Counted from the first letter of the stretch, positions 7,701 through 16,661 are shown. The stretch: 64,000 nt of DNA from Nitrospira sp. (GCA_035968315.1 JAVYIN010000005.1:310001-374000); one strand, 5' to 3'. Numbers and translations are program-made. Notes: generated from the letters alone by a model not told the origin.

Positions 7701-10700
7701 GGGTCAGTCTGCCGCCTCCACAGATCGGGGCCGAGCCGGTGTCCCCGGCGGATGCCAGAGCCCTGCGATTGATTGCGCGCCGGACCTGGCGGTTCTTCGA
7801 GACGTTCGTCTCCTCGGAGGACCATGCACTGCCCCCCGATAACTTTCAGGAAGATCCGAAACCCGTCGTCGCGCATCGCACATCTCCGACGAATATCGGG
7901 CTCTATCTGCTCTCCACCCTGGCCGCCCGTGATCTGGGCTGGCTGGGGACGGTCGAGGCGGCCGAACGGCTGGACGCCACGCTGGCCACCATGCACCGTC
8001 TCGAGCGGTGCCACGGACATTTTTACAACTGGTACGACACGCGTACGCTGTGCCCGCTGGATCCCAAGTATGTGTCCTCGGTCGATAGCGGGAATCTCGC
8101 GGGACATTTGGTGGCCGTGAGCAATGGATGCCGCGAACTGATTCAGTCCTCCTCTATCGACGGCAATCTGTTGGCCGGCATCGATGATGCCATCCAGTTA
8201 TTACGCGAGGCACTCGCAGAGATACCGGATCAGCGACAGACACACACGGTGACTCGCAAACAGTTGAGCCAGGCGGTCGATCTGGTGGCGGCCGCGTTAC
8301 GGTCGCGGCCGGGCGATGCCGCAGGGTGGACGAGCCGGATTGGCCACCTGCATACCGTCTCCCGTACGGTGGCCGATATGGCGCAGGCCCTCTCGCAGGA
8401 GCGGGGAGAAGGGCCGGACGGGGAGTTGCGCATCTGGGCCGAGGCGATCCGCGTCTGCGTCGAGAGCCATGTTCGGGACGCGGCGCTGGTGCTTCCCTGG
8501 ATCCGCTTCAGTGACAAAGACCTTGCGGCTCTGTTCGATGGACCTTCTGGGCCGTCCCCGGAGTGGGCGGTCATTGCGCCGCACTTCCATCCCGTTCCCA
8601 CGCTGGCCAGCGCGCCGGAACGGTGTGAGGCCGCGCTCCGTGCGCTCGACTCCCTGCGGAGCGAACGGCTCAGCACTCCCGCGCCGCACCGGGTCAGTTT
8701 GGGGCGGATTGCGGCCTTGGCTGACGCGCTGCGGCAATCGGCTGCCGATGTCACGCTGTTGACCCGGCGTCTCGCGGCAATGGCGGACGACGCGGAACGT
8801 CTGGTGCGCGCCATGGATTTCGCCTTCTTGTTCGATCCGACGCGCAAGCTGCTTTCCATCGGCTATCGTGTGGCGGACAACAGTTTGGATCCCAGCTGCT
8901 ACGACTTATTGGCGTCGGAGGCCAGGCTGGCGAGCTTTCTGGCTATCGCGAAGGGGGATGTGCCGGCCTCGCACTGGTTTCACTTGGGCCGGGCGTTGAC
9001 GCCGGTGGGGACGGGTTCCGCGCTGGTGTCCTGGTCTGGTTCGATCTTCGAATATCTGATGCCCGCGCTGGTGATGCGGTGCCCGCCTGGCAGCTTGCTG
9101 AGCCGGACCTATGACCTGATTGTGCATCGGCAGATTCAGTATGGGGCGGAACGCGGCGTGCCCTGGGGGGTGTCGGAGTCGGCCTACAATGCCAGAGATC
9201 TGGATTTGACCTACCAGTATTCCAGCTTCGGGGTGCCGGGTCTTGGCCTCAAGCGCGGTCTGATCGACGATGTCGTCGTGGCCCCTTATGCGACGGCGCT
9301 CGCGGCCATGATCGATCCCGCCGCGGCGGTGCAAGGATTCGCTCGACTGGCCGAGGCCGGCGGACGGGGCGCATATGGCTATTATGAGGCGCTGGATTAT
9401 ACCGGCACACGCGTTCCTGACGGGGCATCGGTGACGGTCATCCAGGCCTATATGTCGCATCATCAGGGCATGACGCTCATTGCCATCGCAAATGTGCTGA
9501 ACGGCGGGGCGATGCGAAGCCGCTTTCACGCCGAGCCGATGGTCCGGGCGGCGGAGCTCCTGCTCCAGGAACGCACGCCGCGCGATGTGCCGGTGACGAG
9601 GCCGCGAGCGGACGAGGTATCTGCCGTGGCGCAGGTCCGCGATCTCATTCCGCCGGTCGTGCGGCGATTGACGTCGCCGCATGAGGAGACACCGCGCACC
9701 CATCTGCTCTCGAATGGGCAGTATGCCGTGATGGTGACGGCGGCAGGCTCGGGCTATAGCCGATGGCGGGATATGGCTGTGACGCGCTGGCGGGAGGATG
9801 CGACGCGGGATAATTGGGGCGCCTATGTATTTCTCCGCGACATGACGACGGGGGGTGTCTGGTCCGCGGGGTATCAGCCCAGCGGCGTCGAGCCTGACGA
9901 CTATGAGGTGACGTTTTGCGAAGAACGCGCGGAGATTATCCGGCGGGATGGCAAGTGGAGCACCACGCTCGAGGTGGTGGTGTCATCAGAGGATGATGCC
10001 GAAGTCCGGCGCCTTTCGATCAGCAATCTGGGCGCCAGCGCCCGCGATCTGCAAGTCACCTCCTATGCCGAACTGGCTCTGGCTCCGCAGGCGGCCGATG
10101 TCGCCCATCCGGCTTTTGGCAATCTCTTTGTGCAGACGGAATTCGTGCAGGAGGTGGGGGCATTGCTCGCCACTCGGCGCAGACGGTCAGACGAGGAACC
10201 GGCGGTCTGGCTCGCTCATGTGGTGGTGGTCGAAGGGGAGACGGTGGGGGCCTTGGAATATGAAACGGATCGTGCCCGATTTTTGGGCCGCGGGCATCAT
10301 GTCCGTACGGCCGTCTCGATGATGGACGGCCGGCCGCTGTCGAATACAGCCGGGTCCGTCCTCGATCCTATGATGAGTCTGCGCCGCACGGTGCGTGTGC
10401 CAGCTGGAGGGACGGTGCATGTCGTGTTTTCAACTATTGCCGGGTCCACTCGCGAGCAGGTGCTGGACCTGGCGGATAAGTATTGCGATGCGAGGGTATT
10501 TGAGCGGGCCGTGTCGCTGGCCTGGACGCAGGCGCACGTCCAACTGCATCATCTCGGCATTGAGACCGGTGAAGCGCAGCTCTTTCAGCGATTGGCGAAT
10601 GCGGTGTTATATGCCGATGCCTCCCTGCGGCCCTCTGCAGAGACGCTGGCCGACAGTACGCTGGATCGTACGGCACTCTGGGCCCATGGCATCTCCGGTG

Positions 10701-13531
10701 ATTTGCCCATCGTCTTAGCCTCGGTTGATAAGGCGGAGGATGTCGATCTCGTCCGGCAATTGCTTCGGGCCCATGAATATTGGCGCATGAGACAGCTGGC
10801 GGCCGATGTGGTCATCCTGAACGAGAAGGCGTCGTCATACGAGCAGGGCCTGCAAGGCTCGCTGGAGGCGCTGGTGAAAGGCAGCCGATTGCGCCTCTGT
10901 CCTGATACCGGAGCGCCACGGGGCGGCATTTATCTCCTGCGGACCGATCTGCTCTCTGCGCAAGACCGGCTGCTCTTGCAGCAAGCGGCCCGGGTTGTGC
11001 TGTTGAGCCGGCGGGGCTCGTTGGCGGAGCAGGTGACCCGATTACAGCGCCGGCAGAGCCCCCCGCCACCCACGGCGCCAATCCGGCGTGTTCAGAAACG
11101 GCTGGATGTGCCCTTGCCTGACCGGAACCTCGAATTTTTTAACGGACTGGGCGGTTTTGCCGATGAGGGCCGTGAGTATGTCACGATGCTTGGTGAAGGG
11201 CTGAGGACGCCGCGCCCGTGGGTCAACGTGATTGCGAACCCATCGTTCGGCTTTCTGGTTTCGGAATCTGGCTCGGGGTTCACCTGGTCGTTGAATAGCC
11301 ACGAGAATCAGCTGACGCCCTGGTCGAATGATCCGGTAACCGATCTATCCGGAGAGGCGTTCTATATCCGCGATGACGAGTCACAGGAGGTATGGAGTCC
11401 CACGGCCCTTCCGATTCGCGATGACCCGGCACCCTATGTCGCCTGTCACGGACAGGGCTATAGCCGGTTCCATCATGGGTCGCATGGCATTCTGGCCGAA
11501 CTGCTGCAATGTGTGCCGCCTGAAGACCCGATCAAGATTTCGAGACTGACGCTGCAGAATCTGTCCGGCCGTTCCCGGCGCTTGTCCATTACGGCCTATG
11601 CGGAGTGGGTGTTGGGGAGTTCCCGCAGCGACTCCGCGCCGTATCTCGTGACGGAGATGGATCCCGAGACCGGTGCGCTGTTTGCGCGGAATGCCTGGAG
11701 CGGTGAATTCGGCGGCCGCATCGCGTTTTCCGATCTCGCAGGGAAGCAGACGTCCTGGACCGGCGATCGTGCGGAATTCCTTGGCCGCAATGGCACTCCC
11801 GAGCGCCCGCTGGCGCTTGCGCTTGGAGGAACATTGTCTGGCCGTGTCGGCGCCGGCCTCGATCCCTGTGCCGCGCTCCAATTGACGATTGAGCTGGCGG
11901 CGGACGAACGGGCTGAGATCGTCTGGTTTCTTGGCCAGACGGAGGGACGGGAGCAGTCGCGTCTCTTGGTCGAGCGGTATCGCGGTATGGATATGAACGC
12001 GCTCCTGGGCGACGTGATCCGTCGGTGGGATGACGTGTTGGGTGCGGTGCAGGTCCGCACGCCTGAGCGGGCCACGGATGTCATGTTGAACCGCTGGGCC
12101 CTCTATCAGACGCTGGTGTGCCGCGTCTGGGCGCGGGCGGCGTTTTATCAGTTGAGCGGGGCCTACGGGTTTCGTGACCAGCTTCAGGATGTCATGGCCC
12201 TGAGTGTGGCGGCGCGCGATGTGACCCGTGAGCATCTGCTGCGGGCCGCCGCCCGGCAATTCGTCGAGGGCGATGTGCAGCACTGGTGGCATCCTCCGTC
12301 AGGTCGTGGTGTGCGGACCCGTATTTCCGACGACCTGCTCTGGTTGCCGTATGCGGTCGTTCAATTTCTTGAGGTCACGGGCGACATGACCGTGCTCGAT
12401 GAGCTGGTGCCTTTTTTGGAAGGCGAGAGGTTGGCGGAGGGGCAACAGGAATCCTATTTTCAGCCAAGGGTGTCCGAGACGCGCGCCACGCTCTTTGAAC
12501 ATTGTGCGCGGGCCTTGGACCGGAGTCTGGCTGTTGGCCGTCACGGCCTCCCGCTTATGGGCGCCGGAGACTGGAATGACGGGATGAATCGTGTCGGCCA
12601 GGAGGGCAGGGGGGAAAGTGTCTGGCTCGGCTGGTTCCTGCATACGGTGCTCTGGGAGTTTGCCAAAGTGGCCGCCTCCCGAGGCGAGCATGTGCGGGCA
12701 GAAGCCTGGCGGCTTCATGTGAGCGCGTTGAAGGCCGCGATCGAGCGGGAGGGGTGGGACGGAGAATGGTACCGGCGCGCGTATTGTGACGATGGGACGC
12801 CCCTTGGATCTGCGGCGGGCCAGGAATGCCGGATCGATTCGATCGCGCAGTCTTGGGGTGTGATCAGCGGCGCAGCGGACCCGGCCCGCGGTGCGCGCGC
12901 CATGGCGGCGGTGGATCAGTACCTGGTCAACCGGCGAGACGGGCTGATCAGGTTATTGACGCCACCTTTTGACCAGACGGCAATGGATCCCGGATATATC
13001 AAAGGCTATCTCCCGGGCATTCGCGAAAACGGAGGCCAATACACGCATGCGGCCGTCTGGACGGTGCTGGCATTCGTGGCACTGGGTGATGGAGATAAGG
13101 CCGGCGAATTGTTCCGCCTGTTAAATCCTGTTCAACGCATTGCCTCGCGCGCAAACGTGCAACGGTACAAAGTCGAGCCCTATGTGGTCGCCGGGGATGT
13201 GTATGCCGAGCCTCCGCACGTCGGGCGGGGAGGATGGACCTGGTACAGCGGGGCGGCCGGCTGGTTCTATCGGGCCGGTGTGGAAGGAATGCTTGGCTTT
13301 CGCTTACGGGGCGCGACTCTCTGCATCGATCCGTGTATTCCACATAACTGGCCCGGGTATTCCATTCAGTTCCGGTATCATTCAGCGGTCTATGACATCT
13401 CGGTCGAAAATCCGCACCATGTGAGCCGTGGCGTGACGCTGACAGAGTTGGACGGGCAGCCGGTGACTGGCCGGGAAGGGATTCCGCTTGTTTTCGACGG
13501 CGCGCATCGCATTCGGATCGTGTTGGGGTGA
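4730..13531 (+). CDS. ndvB: cyclic beta-1,2-glucan synthase-like protein (NdvB/Cgs family, GT84-GH94)
   Basis: 2933 residues, about the usual length of the family. These inner-membrane enzymes build, elongate and cyclise periplasmic beta-1,2-glucans, which serve in osmoadaptation. Order seen: N-terminal cytoplasmic region; membrane helices near 410-465; GT84 transferase with DADT near 630 and the HRWARGDW acceptor motif near 778; more helices near 825-870 and 950-995; a glycoamylase-like domain (DNFQEDPKP near 1037 to SHHQGMTL near 1570); then two GH94 carbohydrate-binding/phosphorylase repeats from about 1600 and 2137. The second repeat contains GDWNDGM (2613-2619), whose Asp is catalytic in GH94 phosphorylases and helps set glucan length. 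Start 4730 has AGGGAGA. No exporter (NdvA) or glycosyl-phosphate-modifying gene is nearby. Confidence 0.93.
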   Translation: MDTVPSFVPLSAELNEPIRAELFGAERLEQHAESLAVAQVVTDDSRRGGLLMPRVLENGRVLVDSYRTIARAIRDEKAITPAAEWLVDNFHIVDEQLREIVDDLPPGYYRQLPKLASGHLQQYPRVFGVAWAFVAHTDSRFDPDMLRRFVVAYQRVQPLTMGELWAVAISLRVVLVENLRRLAERMVQSRAARLEADELADSLLGSGAVAPESPATALRRFEHRPLATAFAVQLVQRLRDLDPKVRPVLRWLDERLAAQGTTADDMVHAEHQQQAAMSVTVRNVITSMRLTSAFDWAEFVEHVSLVDAMLRRASGYAEMDFVTRDTYRHGVEDLSRGTGLSEIDVATRVVQRALQAGAEAHASAQPERERQRDPGYYLISQGRRAFERELGYRESWKQRLVRWYVQASAPGYLGSLAVVTAMVLALPLWYADHTGVGIAGLALLGLLALVPASDVAMALINRTVMTILGPRPLPRMALRNGIPKELRTIVVVPTLLTDPQGIEEHVERLEVHYLANADEDLRFVLLSDWRDAPSECLPGDAELLASAGEGIARLNRRYGPAAGGGSRFVLLHRRRLWNESEHLWMGWERKRGKLHELNQLLRGSASTTFISVCGHPPEVIPSVRFVITLDADTRLPRGAAHRLIGTMAHPLNRPRFDPRAGRVLDGYGVVQPRITPSLPGSGEGSYFQQTFSGPSGVDPYASAVSDVYQDLFREGSYTGKGIYEIDAFEAALAGKVPDNTMLSHDLFEGLFARAALATDIELFEAFPAHYEAAAARQHRWARGDWQLLPWLFGRGHTGSMPARPVTIPAIGRWKMADNLRRTLSAPTACLTLIAGWLLPKGSAWVWSGCILSAIAIPSLVSVVLGLYPRRPGVALRTHLRGVGADLKLAAAQIGLTSTFLAHQAWLMMDAIVRTLGRLAITHRPMLEWVTAAQAEQAYTCNLTGMYRRMAGSVALAVLAGGGVAVWGGEGSWAAAAPFLLLWVAAPAVARWVSLPPPQIGAEPVSPADARALRLIARRTWRFFETFVSSEDHALPPDNFQEDPKPVVAHRTSPTNIGLYLLSTLAARDLGWLGTVEAAERLDATLATMHRLERCHGHFYNWYDTRTLCPLDPKYVSSVDSGNLAGHLVAVSNGCRELIQSSSIDGNLLAGIDDAIQLLREALAEIPDQRQTHTVTRKQLSQAVDLVAAALRSRPGDAAGWTSRIGHLHTVSRTVADMAQALSQERGEGPDGELRIWAEAIRVCVESHVRDAALVLPWIRFSDKDLAALFDGPSGPSPEWAVIAPHFHPVPTLASAPERCEAALRALDSLRSERLSTPAPHRVSLGRIAALADALRQSAADVTLLTRRLAAMADDAERLVRAMDFAFLFDPTRKLLSIGYRVADNSLDPSCYDLLASEARLASFLAIAKGDVPASHWFHLGRALTPVGTGSALVSWSGSIFEYLMPALVMRCPPGSLLSRTYDLIVHRQIQYGAERGVPWGVSESAYNARDLDLTYQYSSFGVPGLGLKRGLIDDVVVAPYATALAAMIDPAAAVQGFARLAEAGGRGAYGYYEALDYTGTRVPDGASVTVIQAYMSHHQGMTLIAIANVLNGGAMRSRFHAEPMVRAAELLLQERTPRDVPVTRPRADEVSAVAQVRDLIPPVVRRLTSPHEETPRTHLLSNGQYAVMVTAAGSGYSRWRDMAVTRWREDATRDNWGAYVFLRDMTTGGVWSAGYQPSGVEPDDYEVTFCEERAEIIRRDGKWSTTLEVVVSSEDDAEVRRLSISNLGASARDLQVTSYAELALAPQAADVAHPAFGNLFVQTEFVQEVGALLATRRRRSDEEPAVWLAHVVVVEGETVGALEYETDRARFLGRGHHVRTAVSMMDGRPLSNTAGSVLDPMMSLRRTVRVPAGGTVHVVFSTIAGSTREQVLDLADKYCDARVFERAVSLAWTQAHVQLHHLGIETGEAQLFQRLANAVLYADASLRPSAETLADSTLDRTALWAHGISGDLPIVLASVDKAEDVDLVRQLLRAHEYWRMRQLAADVVILNEKASSYEQGLQGSLEALVKGSRLRLCPDTGAPRGGIYLLRTDLLSAQDRLLLQQAARVVLLSRRGSLAEQVTRLQRRQSPPPPTAPIRRVQKRLDVPLPDRNLEFFNGLGGFADEGREYVTMLGEGLRTPRPWVNVIANPSFGFLVSESGSGFTWSLNSHENQLTPWSNDPVTDLSGEAFYIRDDESQEVWSPTALPIRDDPAPYVACHGQGYSRFHHGSHGILAELLQCVPPEDPIKISRLTLQNLSGRSRRLSITAYAEWVLGSSRSDSAPYLVTEMDPETGALFARNAWSGEFGGRIAFSDLAGKQTSWTGDRAEFLGRNGTPERPLALALGGTLSGRVGAGLDPCAALQLTIELAADERAEIVWFLGQTEGREQSRLLVERYRGMDMNALLGDVIRRWDDVLGAVQVRTPERATDVMLNRWALYQTLVCRVWARAAFYQLSGAYGFRDQLQDVMALSVAARDVTREHLLRAAARQFVEGDVQHWWHPPSGRGVRTRISDDLLWLPYAVVQFLEVTGDMTVLDELVPFLEGERLAEGQQESYFQPRVSETRATLFEHCARALDRSLAVGRHGLPLMGAGDWNDGMNRVGQEGRGESVWLGWFLHTVLWEFAKVAASRGEHVRAEAWRLHVSALKAAIEREGWDGEWYRRAYCDDGTPLGSAAGQECRIDSIAQSWGVISGAADPARGARAMAAVDQYLVNRRDGLIRLLTPPFDQTAMDPGYIKGYLPGIRENGGQYTHAAVWTVLAFVALGDGDKAGELFRLLNPVQRIASRANVQRYKVEPYVVAGDVYAEPPHVGRGGWTWYSGAAGWFYRAGVEGMLGFRLRGATLCIDPCIPHNWPGYSIQFRYHSAVYDISVENPHHVSRGVTLTELDGQPVTGREGIPLVFDGAHRIRIVLG

Positions 13532-13612
13532 TGCGCACGGGGTGGTGTCGTACCGTATCCATTGTGTCTGCTTCGCAGGCAGGGGAGACGGCGTGTACTG
13601 AAAGGAGGACTG

Positions 13613-13906
13613 ATGATGGGACGCAATGTCCACTCAATGACAACCAGCAATCGGTGGGCTGAGGCGATTGCCGCAAAGGTGTACCTGATTGCCGACGAGT
13701 TGGGGCTTCAGACGTACAAATTGACGGATATTAATTGTGCGACGTCCAAACGGCTTCAATCTCTGAACGGCAGCGGAGTGTTGTGCGCCAAGAAGATCGT
13801 ACAGGGTCGGCCCTATCAGCGGACAGAGGATCTGGTGACAAGGCACGTGCTGTCGCAGGATGTCTATGACGGGATGAAGGATCAGATCATGGTGATGCAA
13901 CCATGA
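13613..13906 (+). CDS. helix-hairpin-helix (ComEA-like) small protein
   Basis: 97 residues (or 96 if the second of two tandem ATGs, 13616, is used). A perfect AAGGAGG lies just upstream. The centre reads LTDINCATSKRLQSLNGSG then AKKIVQGRPYQRTEDL, the pattern of a ComEA/PsbU-type helix-hairpin-helix (DINxA...L..L.G.G...A..I...RP). Such domains bind DNA backbone or mediate protein contact. There is no signal peptide, so it is probably cytoplasmic. It sits 81 bases after ndvB and 52 bases before another tiny gene. Confidence 0.75.
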   Translation: MMGRNVHSMTTSNRWAEAIAAKVYLIADELGLQTYKLTDINCATSKRLQSLNGSGVLCAKKIVQGRPYQRTEDLVTRHVLSQDVYDGMKDQIMVMQP

Positions 13907-13958
13907 TAGGAGAGGCGGGAATGGGTGTGGGCAAGTAAATTGACGAAGGGAGATGGGC

Positions 13959-14123
13959 ATGACAGCGGACGAACAAATTGTGAAGATGACGGCAGCTATC
14001 AAGCAGGCGATCAAGGTGATGGGGGACCGGTTTGGATCGACGGAGGCGGATGTTGCGAGGGCGATTGAAGGGTTGAAACTCTCAACGCAGGCCGACGTGC
14101 CGCCGCACCTGCCGTTCTCCTAG
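13959..14123 (+). CDS. 54-residue helical hypothetical protein
   Basis: ATG at 13959 is preceded by GAAGGGAG at proper spacing; an in-frame ATG at 13953 is too close to that site. The product (MTADEQIVKMTAAIKQAIKV, then FGSTEADVARAIEGLKLS) is a compact, alpha-helical, charged protein. It is probably co-transcribed with the helix-hairpin-helix gene. Function unknown. Confidence 0.55.
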   Translation: MTADEQIVKMTAAIKQAIKVMGDRFGSTEADVARAIEGLKLSTQADVPPHLPFS

Positions 14124-14141
14124 TCTTGGCTGGGGGCGCGA

Positions 14142-14438
14142 TTACTGATTCAGTGTTGCTCGGGGACCGGACCAGATGAGGTACGGGGGCTTTTTCAACA
14201 GGCCGTTCGCCTGAGGAAAGTGCCGCAGCGCGTAGTCATAGGCATGCGATTGCGCGTGCAGGCTGGTCGAGGCCGACAGATGGTTGGAGACGATCTGAAA
14301 AGTAGCCTGATCGTCTTTCCCGAGCGTGGCGGTATAGAGCACGCAGGAAAACTCTTTCTCTTTCGAGCATTGCGTGCTGATGACCAGGTGTGAACCGTCG
14401 GGAAATGTCATCAGAAGGTCAAGATTGGTGCGGCTCAT
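14142..14438 (-). CDS. hypothetical protein
   Basis: 98 residues: MSRTNLDLLMTFPDGSHLVI, two cysteines (ISTQCSKEKEFSCVLY), then a helical C-terminus ending LIWSGPRATLNQ. No signal peptide or known domain. An AGGAG lies about 10 bases before the start. It is convergent with the tiny gene ending at 14123 and lies 34 bases downstream of the RRM gene at 14473-14736, on the same strand. Confidence 0.6.
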   Translation of the reverse strand: MSRTNLDLLMTFPDGSHLVISTQCSKEKEFSCVLYTATLGKDDQATFQIVSNHLSASTSLHAQSHAYDYALRHFPQANGLLKKPPYLIWSGPRATLNQ

Positions 14439-14472
14439 CAGTGCCTGCTCCTGTCAAGGTGGTGTTGCGTGC

Positions 14473-14736
14473 TCATGTCGTGTGCGTGATATGCGGAGTG
14501 ACGTATAGCCGCAGCGATTGGCCGGCGAATTGCGTGCCCTCCAGCGCGAGGGCCGCGGTCAAGGCTTGCTCGCCGGAGCCCATTTCCACAAAACCGTATC
14601 CCGCCGATTTGCCGCTGTGTTTGTGCCGGACGATGGTGGCGCGTGCCACGGCTCCGTATTTCCTGAACAGGTCGCACAGCTCGATGTCCGAGATGCCTTC
14701 CGATAGTCCACCGACATAGAGAACCCGTTTCCCCAT
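14473..14736 (-). CDS. RRM RNA-binding protein (copy 2, no glycine tail)
   Basis: An 87-residue single RRM. RNP2 is VLYVGGLSE (residues 5-13) and RNP1 is AGYGFVEM (about 45-52); LEGTQFAGQSLRL is the usual last strand. Compared with copy 1 at 1458-1796 it lacks the Gly/Arg-rich tail. An AGGGAG lies upstream at slightly long spacing. Proteins of this class bind single-stranded RNA and are frequently cold- or stress-induced in bacteria (known for cyanobacterial Rbps). It sits in the same neighbourhood as a desaturase and a DEAD-box helicase. Confidence 0.9.
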   Translation of the reverse strand: MGKRVLYVGGLSEGISDIELCDLFRKYGAVARATIVRHKHSGKSAGYGFVEMGSGEQALTAALALEGTQFAGQSLRLYVTPHITHTT

Positions 14737-14780
14737 CGATATTCATATGCTCCCTGGCATGACCTGTTGGGCCTCCGGCG

Positions 14781-14909
14781 CTATCGTGGATCTCTGGGCT
14801 CAAAATAGCCATAGACCAGCACGCCGCACACACTGGTGATATAGACGACGGTGGCCGCACCCAGCGGGTTATGGCTGAACCACTGAAGAAGGTTGTGGAA
14901 TACGAGCAT
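14781..14909 (-). CDS. 42-residue membrane mini-protein
   Basis: Minus-strand frame from the ATG at 14909 to the stop at 14781. Product starts MLVFHNLLQWFSHNPLG, has one hydrophobic helix (AATVVYITSVCGVLVYGYF) and a short tail EPRDPR. The ribosome site is weak (AAAGG about 12 bases upstream). It lies 44 bases upstream of the RRM gene on the same strand. Codon choice and clear helix support a real gene. Function unknown. Confidence 0.5.
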   Translation of the reverse strand: MLVFHNLLQWFSHNPLGAATVVYITSVCGVLVYGYFEPRDPR

Positions 14910-15077
14910 GCTACGGACGGCCTTTCTTTCATGCCAGTTGCGCCAGGAGCGCAGTGCGTGGGGTCTCTAATCCCGTGATGTCTGTGAACGAGGCGTCTGA
15001 ATTATCTGGCGTGTCGATCCGGCTGCGCCTCAGCGCGGCCGAAACACTGCCTGTCACGGCATCAGGAACCGTTTGCC

Positions 15078-15272
15078 GTGCAACGCATGGAAAGAGACGA
15101 GTTGGGGCGGGTGGTATGCCGTCGTCCCGCTCACGCAGCGGATTTACGGGACGCCGGCACTCCGGCCGCCAAGCCGCTCTCCCGGCTCTACTCGGCGGCG
15201 CCGGTTGCGCCGCGGCGGCTGGTTCTGCTTGCCGCTGATGGATGGTTTCGTCCCAAGGACTTACTTTCCTGA
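15078..15272 (+). CDS. possible small protein (conflicts with minus-strand gene)
   Basis: 64 residues from a GTG at 15078 with AGGAA nine bases upstream. The C-terminal RRLVLLAADGWFRPKDLLS and MERDELGRVV look protein-like. Its 3' 85 bases overlap the minus-strand frame ending at 15188, whose tail there is low-complexity, so at that place the plus strand is the likelier coding one. No homology recognised. Confidence 0.4.
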   Translation: MQRMERDELGRVVCRRPAHAADLRDAGTPAAKPLSRLYSAAPVAPRRLVLLAADGWFRPKDLLS

Positions 15273-15478
15273 GCCGCGACGCGTGAGCGCGTGTCCGGTC
15301 CAATGCCGAATCGGGCCATAGACGACACTTCGAGTCTGATGGTTTCGATGGAAGGGGAATTGTCCACAAGATTGGGATCGGTCAGCCCCAGCATTTCCCA
15401 GCGGATCTTCGGTTTATGGACGGATCGGTTCTTCTTCTTGGTCGTCTTGCCGCTTTTCCAGACGGACGAAATCTTCAT
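15188..15478 (-). CDS. small basic hypothetical protein
   Basis: 96 residues starting MKISSVWKSGKTTKKKNRSV, strongly basic, followed by KIRWEMLGLTDPNLVDNSPS. The ATG at 15478 has AGAAGGAG seven bases upstream, which argues for translation. The last 35 residues are low-complexity Ser/Arg/Ala and overlap a plus-strand candidate. Either this gene is shorter in its relatives or the two genes really overlap tail to tail. Between 15479 and the desaturase end at 15783 (304 bases) I see nothing certain. Confidence 0.45.
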   Translation of the reverse strand: MKISSVWKSGKTTKKKNRSVHKPKIRWEMLGLTDPNLVDNSPSIETIRLEVSSMARFGIGPDTRSRVAAQESKSLGRNHPSAASRTSRRGATGAAE

Positions 15479-15782
15479 GGACATGCTCCTTCTACAGGGC
15501 CGTAAGATATGCGCCAGGGTGATCCCTGGGCACACGACGGAGAAACCGGAGTCGATCACCATGCAGGATGCCTCCTCGCGTGAATGGCACGAATAACCAT
15601 TCAACAGGAGTCGGCATAAGCGCCGCTACACTACGGCGACTGTCGCGCAGAGACTGGGAGTGACAAGGGAGAGCGCGAAGGGAGGAATCTCGCTCGTACG
15701 AAGCCATACCCTATCATGGGCCTGGGTTGGAGTCAAACCGAGGCCGTGGGGGCTGCGGTTCTTGCGTGATGCCGGCGGCGGC

Positions 15783-16661
15783 TTACGAAGGCCGCGCGGA
15801 TGTGGTTCCGGAATAGGAGGCCGTGCGCAGTCCAGAGGCGAGGCCCAGCAGATACAGACTGTAAATGAGCCATTTGGAAGGGTCGAAGTCGTACCAGTGA
15901 GGGCCGTTGCGATAGTCGCTGGGATACATGTGGTGGTAATTGTGGTAGCCCTCTCCGAAGGTAATCAGTGAAACCAGCCAGCTATCCCGGCTGGAATCTT
16001 TCGATCCATGCGGCTGACTCCCCCAGAGGTGGCAGATGGAGTTGATGCAAAAGGTGGAGTTCAAGACGGCGAACGTCCGGCCCACTCCCGCGAGAAGAAA
16101 GCAGCCGATGCCGCCGATGAGCCCGTTGGCCATGAATCCGATGAGGAAGGTCATCGCGAGTCCGGCCAGGACGATGAGGGCATAGTACTTGTGTTGCCAG
16201 ATGGCGACAGGATCTTGCGCGACGCGCGAGGCATACTGGATATCATCATGCTTTCGCTCCGCGAAGAGCCAGCCGCAGTGGCTGTGCCAGAATCCGAGCT
16301 GGGCGTTGTACGGATCGGCTTCTTGATCGCACTGGGCGTGATGGCGGAGATGGTCGGCGGTCCATTTGATGGCGCTGTTTTGCAGAGCCCAGGCTCCGGC
16401 GATGAGGAGGGCCCCTTTGACCCAGTTCGGGCAGTCGAAACTGCGATGGGACATGAGCCGGTGATAGCCGACTGTGATGCCGAGCCCGCTGACCATGTAC
16501 AGAATGCCGAAGAGCGTCCAGTCGAGCCAGGAGTAGTCGTAGAAATAGGCGTAAGTCGGAATGGCCAGCAAGGCGCCGGCCACAATGGAGAGAAAGAGCA
16601 CCACGGTCCAGCCGACGTGATAACGGCGGGCCAATCGAATGGGAACTGCAGTGGTGGTCAT
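15783..16661 (-). CDS. acyl-lipid/acyl-CoA delta-9-type fatty acid desaturase (copy 2)
   Basis: 292 residues, closely similar to the protein at 529-1386 along its whole length. Histidine boxes are HRLMSH, HLRHH and HNYHH; hydrophobic segments lie before box 1 and between boxes 2 and 3; the C-terminal NGPHWYDFDPSKW is shared. It would be a membrane di-iron enzyme making monounsaturated acyl chains. AAAGGGA precedes the ATG. The differences cluster at the ends and in the loop around residue 140 (AERKHDD versus FKDLNAN). It is divergent from the DEAD-box helicase, with a 319-base region between them. Confidence 0.93.
   Translation of the reverse strand: MTTTAVPIRLARRYHVGWTVVLFLSIVAGALLAIPTYAYFYDYSWLDWTLFGILYMVSGLGITVGYHRLMSHRSFDCPNWVKGALLIAGAWALQNSAIKWTADHLRHHAQCDQEADPYNAQLGFWHSHCGWLFAERKHDDIQYASRVAQDPVAIWQHKYYALIVLAGLAMTFLIGFMANGLIGGIGCFLLAGVGRTFAVLNSTFCINSICHLWGSQPHGSKDSSRDSWLVSLITFGEGYHNYHHMYPSDYRNGPHWYDFDPSKWLIYSLYLLGLASGLRTASYSGTTSARPS

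Noticed and set aside
14929-15369. 146-residue minus-strand frame
   Set aside because: Low-complexity Arg/Ala/Pro sequence without ribosome site; two better small candidates overlap it.
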